Below, piece by piece: positions 60,366 to 64,000 of a stretch of DNA of 64,000 nucleotides. The notes beneath the pieces are model-generated. The model was not told the DNA's origin, searched no databases, and saw only the letters and a program-made list of their open reading frames with translations. This DNA is from Anaerolinea sp. (GTDB lineage Bacteria > Chloroflexota > Limnocylindria > Limnocylindrales > CSP1-4), in NCBI GenBank assembly GCA_013822395.1, contig PNKK01000002.1, forward strand, positions 62,001-126,000. The letters run 5' to 3'. How positions within the stretch are numbered: the stretch's first letter is position 1; each line of letters opens with the position of its first letter. Position numbers and translations under genes: made by a program.

Positions 60366-61232
60366 TCAGGCGACCGTGAGCTGGCGCGCCATGTGGTGCG
60401 CTCGATGGAAGTGGGCCTCGGACGCGACCCGCGACACCATTCCCTTGAGGGCCTCTGCCTTGGCGCCGACCAGCTCGGCGTTGCCGGCGTGGACGCCGGT
60501 CGGCAACAGCTCGGCCACCCGGCTGAGCGCCTGCGCGGCGCGATCCAGTTCGGCCAGCAGGTCCCGAGCGGAGCGCATCCGCTCCACCGACAGGGACTCG
60601 ACCTCGTCCTCGCCGAACATCGCGCCCTGCTGCTCCTGGAGCGCGAGGTGCCCGGTCAGCCGGTCGAGGTCATTCTGGTAGCGGAGATCGCCAGCGCTCA
60701 TGGCGCGCATGACCCGGAACTGGCCCTCGTGCGAGAGCCGAGAGATGTGGCCCGCGCTCCAGGCATCGAGCTGCCCACTGGCGACGAGATCACGGAGCTG
60801 GGGCGCGAGCCTGTGGAGCCTGAGCCGGGCGCGGATGGCGCTCTCGGACTTGCCGATCCGGGCAGCGAGTTCCTCAATGGTCATGCCCGTGTCCAGCAAC
60901 CGCTGATAGCCGTCGGCCTCCTCGACCGGGTTGAGGTCGTGTCGCAGGACGTTTTCGACGAGGGCCACCATGAAGGCGTCGGTGCCTTCGAGATCGCCCC
61001 TCACCACCACCGGCACCTCGGAAAGGCCGGCCATCCGCGCCGCGCGCCAGCGGCGTTCGCCGGCGATGAGCACGAACCGATCCCCGACCGGCCGCACGAC
61101 CAGCGGCTCGACCACCCCGAGGCTGGCGATGCTGTCGGCGAGCTCGGCCAGGGCCGCGCGGTCGAAGTGTCGACGCGGCTGATCCGGGTCGGGATCGATG
61201 GCGTCGAGCGGGAGCGCACGAAGGTCGGTCAC
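60366..61232 (-). CDS. parB: ParB-family protein
   Basis: A 288-residue ParB/Spo0J-type protein with full nucleotide-binding and HTH domains: LPLDAIDPDPDQPRRHFDRA, VLIAGERRWRAARMAGLSEV, VENVLRHDLNPVEEADGYQR, MTIEELAARIGKSESAIRAR. Unlike the cluster at 54-57 kb it looks like a partition ParB. No parA is in the window. The GTG at 61232 overlaps the stop of a 19-residue leader peptide. Confidence 0.85.
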   Translation of the reverse strand: MTDLRALPLDAIDPDPDQPRRHFDRAALAELADSIASLGVVEPLVVRPVGDRFVLIAGERRWRAARMAGLSEVPVVVRGDLEGTDAFMVALVENVLRHDLNPVEEADGYQRLLDTGMTIEELAARIGKSESAIRARLRLHRLAPQLRDLVASGQLDAWSAGHISRLSHEGQFRVMRAMSAGDLRYQNDLDRLTGHLALQEQQGAMFGEDEVESLSVERMRSARDLLAELDRAAQALSRVAELLPTGVHAGNAELVGAKAEALKGMVSRVASEAHFHRAHHMARQLTVA

Positions 61233-61288
61233 GACTCGGTCTCCTCGTAGGGTGGGAAGTCTGTTGGCCGGCAGGCGGTTCCGTTCAT
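61229..61288 (-). CDS. 19-residue leaderless leader peptide
   Basis: Frame MNGTACRPTDFPPYEETES. Its ATG follows the P4 -10 by six bases, so it would start at the 5' end of a leaderless mRNA. Its stop overlaps the GTG of parB (GTGA). It is probably a device to feed ribosomes to parB. Confidence 0.5.
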   Translation of the reverse strand: MNGTACRPTDFPPYEETES

Positions 61289-61294
61289 GTCCAA

Positions 61295-61334
61295 AGACTA
61301 CCACCATAGGGTGACTATGTCAATACGTTTGTAT
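61295..61334 (-). promoter_or_regulatory. Promoter P4 with ATAC-N4-GTAT operator
   Basis: Minus strand: -35 TTGACA (61323-61318), 17-base spacer ending GGTGG, -10 TAGTCT (61300-61295). The dyad ATACAAACGTAT (61334-61323) abuts the -35. It drives the leader peptide and parB. Confidence 0.77.
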
Positions 61335-61350
61335 TGGCAGGGCGGGCGGG

Positions 61351-61833
61351 CTACCCCGGCCGCGCCGGGTCGTACCGGGCGCCGGCGAGCTGGGCCGCGG
61401 CGTAGGCGACGGCGGCGGCGGCCGTGGCGAGGTCGGGATAGACGAACGCCACATTGGCCAGCGCGAACCGCCAGGACTCGCGGTCGGCCGGCGTCCCCGC
61501 GACCGGCAGCACGCGGATACCACGTGCGGTCGCGTAGCCGATCTCGAAGCCCGTGCCGCGGCCGCTCTCATCGGCCAGGAGGTAGGCGACCACGAGGTCG
61601 GCACGCCCGATCGACACGAGGTCCGCCGGCACGTAGAAATCGGGCCGGTCATCGGCCGCGGGCGCTCCCGGAATGTTCGCGCCCGGCCGGATGGTCAGCG
61701 GATACGGCCAGTTCAGCCCGCCATGCTGCCGCCACGCCGTGGACAGCGCCAACTCGAACTCGTCGCGCCACAGCGCGTTCGGTCCGCGCACCGGGCCGGC
61801 GAGGTAGACGGCCAGCCGATCATCGGTTGTCAC
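61351..61833 (-). CDS. Nucleoside 2-deoxyribosyltransferase-like protein
   Basis: A 160-residue protein: VYLAGPVRGPNALWRDEFEL, DLVSIGRADLVVAYLLADES, GRGTGFEIGYATARGIRVLP. This matches the nucleoside 2-deoxyribosyltransferase fold with its YLAGP and GTxxEIG motifs, used in base exchange or nucleotide salvage. GTG start overlaps the MazG stop (GTGA). Confidence 0.75.
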   Translation of the reverse strand: MTTDDRLAVYLAGPVRGPNALWRDEFELALSTAWRQHGGLNWPYPLTIRPGANIPGAPAADDRPDFYVPADLVSIGRADLVVAYLLADESGRGTGFEIGYATARGIRVLPVAGTPADRESWRFALANVAFVYPDLATAAAAVAYAAAQLAGARYDPARPG

Positions 61834-62342
61834 TGTTCGTCCACCCGGGTGATGCTGGCCTCACTCGAGAAGCCCGCGCCGTACCGACGAGTGAGCTTCG
61901 CGGTGTTGTGGGCGGCGACCTCGGAGAGGGCGAGGCCGTACGCGTCGGCGAGGGCGGCGACGTACCAGAGGACATCGCCGAGCTCGGCGCGCATCCGGTC
62001 CCGGTCCTCCGGATGCCCGTGGCCGACCTCCTTCTTTACCAAGTCAGCGACCTCGCCAGCCTCGCCCGCGACGCCGAGCCCCAGGATGGTCCGGCGGAAG
62101 CCGAGATCCTCAGCGAGGGCCGCCGTCCGAAGCGCGTGGCGCTGGTAGTCGTCGAGGAGCCCCGCCGCGCGCAGCGCGTCGAGCTCCTTGCGGGTCACGA
62201 GCGCGAGCCCGGCATCCTCCACCGCCCGACAGAAACGGTCCGCCTCGGATCGGTAGAACCCTGCGCCGTCTTCATAGCTGCCGAGGCGGCGTGCCCCGAG
62301 GGTCCCGGCGAACAGGGCACGCGCCAGCGCCTCAGCGCTCAC
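61830..62342 (-). CDS. MazG-like nucleotide pyrophosphohydrolase
   Basis: A 170-residue all-alpha NTP pyrophosphatase: LGVAGEAGEVADLVKKEVGH, RMRAELGDVLWYVAALADAY with the ExxE...ExxD metal ligands, then HNTAKLTRRYG. It would hydrolyse dNTPs or (p)ppGpp-like compounds. The GTG at 62342 overlaps the previous stop. The longer frame in the track reads through the zinc gene. Confidence 0.78.
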   Translation of the reverse strand: MSAEALARALFAGTLGARRLGSYEDGAGFYRSEADRFCRAVEDAGLALVTRKELDALRAAGLLDDYQRHALRTAALAEDLGFRRTILGLGVAGEAGEVADLVKKEVGHGHPEDRDRMRAELGDVLWYVAALADAYGLALSEVAAHNTAKLTRRYGAGFSSEASITRVDEQ

Positions 62343-62497
62343 TTGACCAGCAGCCAGTACGTCCGGCGGTGGCACTGGTCGCAAGGACCCAGGCCGTACT
62401 TCGGATGGAGGGTCGGCGCGTCGGGCTGAAGCCGTCGCTCCGTCTGACATCGCGAGCACCGCCAGATGGGCCATGCCTTCTCCTTCTGTTCAGCCAC
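62339..62497 (-). CDS. 52-residue zinc-ribbon protein
   Basis: GTG-started frame VAEQKEKAWPIWRCSRCQTE ... GPCDQCHRRTYWLLVK, with CSRC and CDQC. It overlaps the membrane peptide (GTGGCTGA) and MazG (GTGA). Confidence 0.55.
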   Translation of the reverse strand: MAEQKEKAWPIWRCSRCQTERRLQPDAPTLHPKYGLGPCDQCHRRTYWLLVK

Positions 62498-62594
62498 CGG
62501 AGCCCACCACCAGGAACAGGACCAGCGCGGCCCAGGCGAGGGCAAGGGCGGCGGCCGCGGCGACCCACACCCGCCAGTCAGACAGTTCGTCCAT
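62490..62594 (-). CDS. 34-residue membrane peptide
   Basis: Frame MDELSDWRVWVAAAAALALA and a hydrophobic LVLFLVVGSGG end, one transmembrane helix. Coupled to the exonuclease gene by overlap (17 bases). Not in the track. Confidence 0.48.
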   Translation of the reverse strand: MDELSDWRVWVAAAAALALAWAALVLFLVVGSGG

Positions 62595-63165
62595 CAGTGG
62601 CTACCTCCAATGCTTCATGGCCGCCGATCAGCGCCGCGAGCTCGCGCGCCTCGGCGAGGTGGAGTCGGGTGTCGGCGAGCGCGCGATGCGGCTTGGCGTC
62701 ACCCGCCCAACCGGCCCGCACCCCGGCGAGCCTGGCGAGCCGCCGCACGACCCCGATGTCGAGCACGTACCAGACCAGCCGGGCATCGAGCCCGGGCATC
62801 TGGGCCCGGAGGAACCGGCGGTCGAAGTGGCCGACCCCGGAGCCGGCGAGGATGACCCGCTCGTCCCCGGCGTGACGGTTGACCATGTCGAGCACGAGGC
62901 GCTCGGCCTCGTGGATGGAGACGCCTGCGCCGGCGTCGAGCTCAGCGAGCAGTCCATTCGAGGCGTGCATCACCAGGACTTCTCCGGACATCTGCGGCCG
63001 GAGCCAGGGGGCATAGTTGGTGACCACGAAGGAACACGACGCCAGCTCGGGGAAGGCCGGCGTCGTGCGGGTCAGGATGCAGCCGATCTCGATGATCGGG
63101 TCACGTCCCTCGTCGGTCCCCGTCGTCTCGAGGTCGAGAAAGAGGCAGTACGGCGGCAGGTCCAT
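62578..63165 (-). CDS. DEDDh 3'-5' exonuclease
   Basis: A 195-residue DnaQ-like exonuclease: CLFLDLETTGTDEGRDPIIE (motif I), LAGSGVGHFDRRFLRAQMPG (motif II) and HRALADTRLHL (motif III). It removes nucleotides from 3' ends, in the oligoribonuclease-like form. Starts at MDLPPY, two bases after the HTH gene. Confidence 0.85.
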   Translation of the reverse strand: MDLPPYCLFLDLETTGTDEGRDPIIEIGCILTRTTPAFPELASCSFVVTNYAPWLRPQMSGEVLVMHASNGLLAELDAGAGVSIHEAERLVLDMVNRHAGDERVILAGSGVGHFDRRFLRAQMPGLDARLVWYVLDIGVVRRLARLAGVRAGWAGDAKPHRALADTRLHLAEARELAALIGGHEALEVATDGRTV

Positions 63166-63167
63166 CG

Positions 63168-63776
63168 TCAGCCCGCCCGACGCCCGGCGGCGATGGCCCG
63201 CACACGACGCGCCCGCCACTCGGGATCGCGCCACAGCTCGGTCATGCGCGCCCGAGCCCCTGCCACCCGGCCCGGATTGCTCCAGCACGTCCTCCGCGGA
63301 CTGACCTCGGTGGCGCCGGCGGCCAGCGGCAGCGGACTCACCGGCCGGAGCGGACAGCCCGCGTCGCGACAGACCAGGGCGGGCTCGCAGGCCACGCAGA
63401 ACGACTCGACCGCCCCCTCGAGGAGGCCCAGTCGGCGCTCACCGAGCGAGGCCGTTTTCACGCGCCCGCGCAGCGCCAGGTTGATCGAGCCGCAGACCGG
63501 CCCGCAGAACCGACGCCTACGGTTCTCGGCCAGGAAGCTCCGGCCGCATGAGAGGCAGGCTCGCGTCCGTGCCTCTCGGCAGATGACCAGCAGGCTCTCG
63601 TCCGCCAACGCCTCCGCGAGCCGCGCCGCGTTGGCCACCGTCGGCAGGGCGCCGGTTGTCCACTCGCGCACCCGCTGGCGTGACACGCCGAGCGCCTCGC
63701 CGACCTGCGTATGGCTCGTCCCGCGCGCCGCGATGGCGGCGGTGAGCCGGCGGCTGAACTTGTACGCGGCGCTCAC
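63168..63776 (-). CDS. HTH regulator with zinc finger
   Basis: A 202-residue protein. Residues 8-60 are an XRE-like helix-turn-helix (LTAAIAARGTSHTQVGEALG, VSRQRVREWTTGALPTVANA). Residues 70-95 carry CLSCGRSFLAENRRRRFCGP with CGSIN, a zinc finger, and CVACEP follows. It is a candidate to bind the ATAC-N4-GTAT sites, which is inference. GTG start overlaps the next gene. Confidence 0.7.
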   Translation of the reverse strand: MSAAYKFSRRLTAAIAARGTSHTQVGEALGVSRQRVREWTTGALPTVANAARLAEALADESLLVICREARTRACLSCGRSFLAENRRRRFCGPVCGSINLALRGRVKTASLGERRLGLLEGAVESFCVACEPALVCRDAGCPLRPVSPLPLAAGATEVSPRRTCWSNPGRVAGARARMTELWRDPEWRARRVRAIAAGRRAG

Positions 63777-63997
63777 GCGGCGACCCGGCGAAGACGGCCT
63801 GTCTCGTCCACGCGGTACGGGCTCCTGACCACGTGGTAGTCCGCCAGGTGCCCGGCCGGCGCCCGGTTCTCGAGCACAAACCCCTCGGCCCGTAGGTCCA
63901 TCACCCGCGCCCCGAGCCGGGTGATGCTCGTTGGCGATCCGTCCGGATAGCGGAGCCGGAAGATCACCTCGAACCCGCCGAGGCTGCCGCGCTCCAC
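63773..63997 (-). CDS. Phage protein, possibly cut by the window edge
   Basis: A 74-residue helix-beta frame (VIFRLRYPDGSPTSITRLGA, EGFVLENRAPAGHLADYHVV), GTG at 63997. It may extend beyond the window. Unknown function; GTGA overlap with the HTH gene. Confidence 0.45.
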   Translation of the reverse strand: MERGSLGGFEVIFRLRYPDGSPTSITRLGARVMDLRAEGFVLENRAPAGHLADYHVVRSPYRVDETGRLRRVAA

Positions 63998-64000
63998 GAG

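Overview
The window is high-GC bacterial DNA in two parts. Bases 1 to about 17,600 are host chromosome. Bases about 17,600 to 64,000 are the left part of a tailed-phage (siphovirus-type) prophage that runs off the right edge. The host is not identified with certainty. High GC, SelA/SelB/tRNA-Sec and a two-part zinc-ribbon protein (7626-7955) of a kind I associate with Chloroflexota suggest that phylum, but this is inference. No rRNA and no CRISPR array were seen.

Chromosome: a calcineurin-like phosphoesterase, an M24 peptidase, a YciI-like protein, an EamA-type transporter, an SbcCD/YhaNO-like ATPase-nuclease pair, a zinc-ribbon protein, an S51-like peptidase, a membrane protein, an MBL-fold hydrolase, an amidohydrolase, a nitrilase-family hydrolase and a MobA-like nucleotidyltransferase. 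The segment ends with the selenocysteine module selC-selA-selB on the minus strand. tRNA-Sec (anticodon UCA, encoded CCA) lies directly between the prophage integrase and selA.

Prophage: every recognised gene is on the minus strand, so transcription runs from right to left. In that direction there are: HTH regulator, exonuclease, MazG-like and deoxyribosyltransferase-like nucleotide enzymes, ParB (64-60 kb); HNH, SNase-like and zinc-finger small proteins (60-57.5 kb); a cluster of a ParB-HNH fusion, a LAGLIDADG endonuclease, ParB, a PAPS-reductase-like protein, an IbrB-like ParB and GNAT (57.5-53.6 kb); small and large terminase and a dNMP kinase (52.6-49.9 kb); portal and MuF (49.2-47.0 kb); a block of small accessory genes (46.9-42.9 kb); prohead protease and capsid (42.8-40.4 kb); head decoration and connector genes (40.3-34.4 kb); two tail tube paralogues, a frameshifted tail chaperone pair, tape measure and tail tip (34.4-24.8 kb); lysis genes (24.7-22.7 kb); accessory genes; then excisionase-like HTH and tyrosine integrase beside selC. 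Genes are packed with ATGA, GTGA or TGATG overlaps, so many very small genes can be recognised from coupling.

The main unexpected signals are: (1) a dispersed family of promoters that share TTGACA, 17 bp, an extended TGG-TAGNCT -10, and an abutting ATAC-N4-GTAT dyad, several apparently leaderless; (2) the ParB/PAPS-reductase/homing-endonuclease cluster; (3) two candidate programmed -1 frameshifts, one in the tail chaperones (GGGAAAC) and one joining portal to a MuF frame that has no start codon (CCCTTTC); (4) a tRNA-Sec gene with no room for its own promoter downstream of the integrase hairpin; (5) an endolysin fused to a serine alpha/beta hydrolase; (6) a small protein that carries a peptide copied from the portal.
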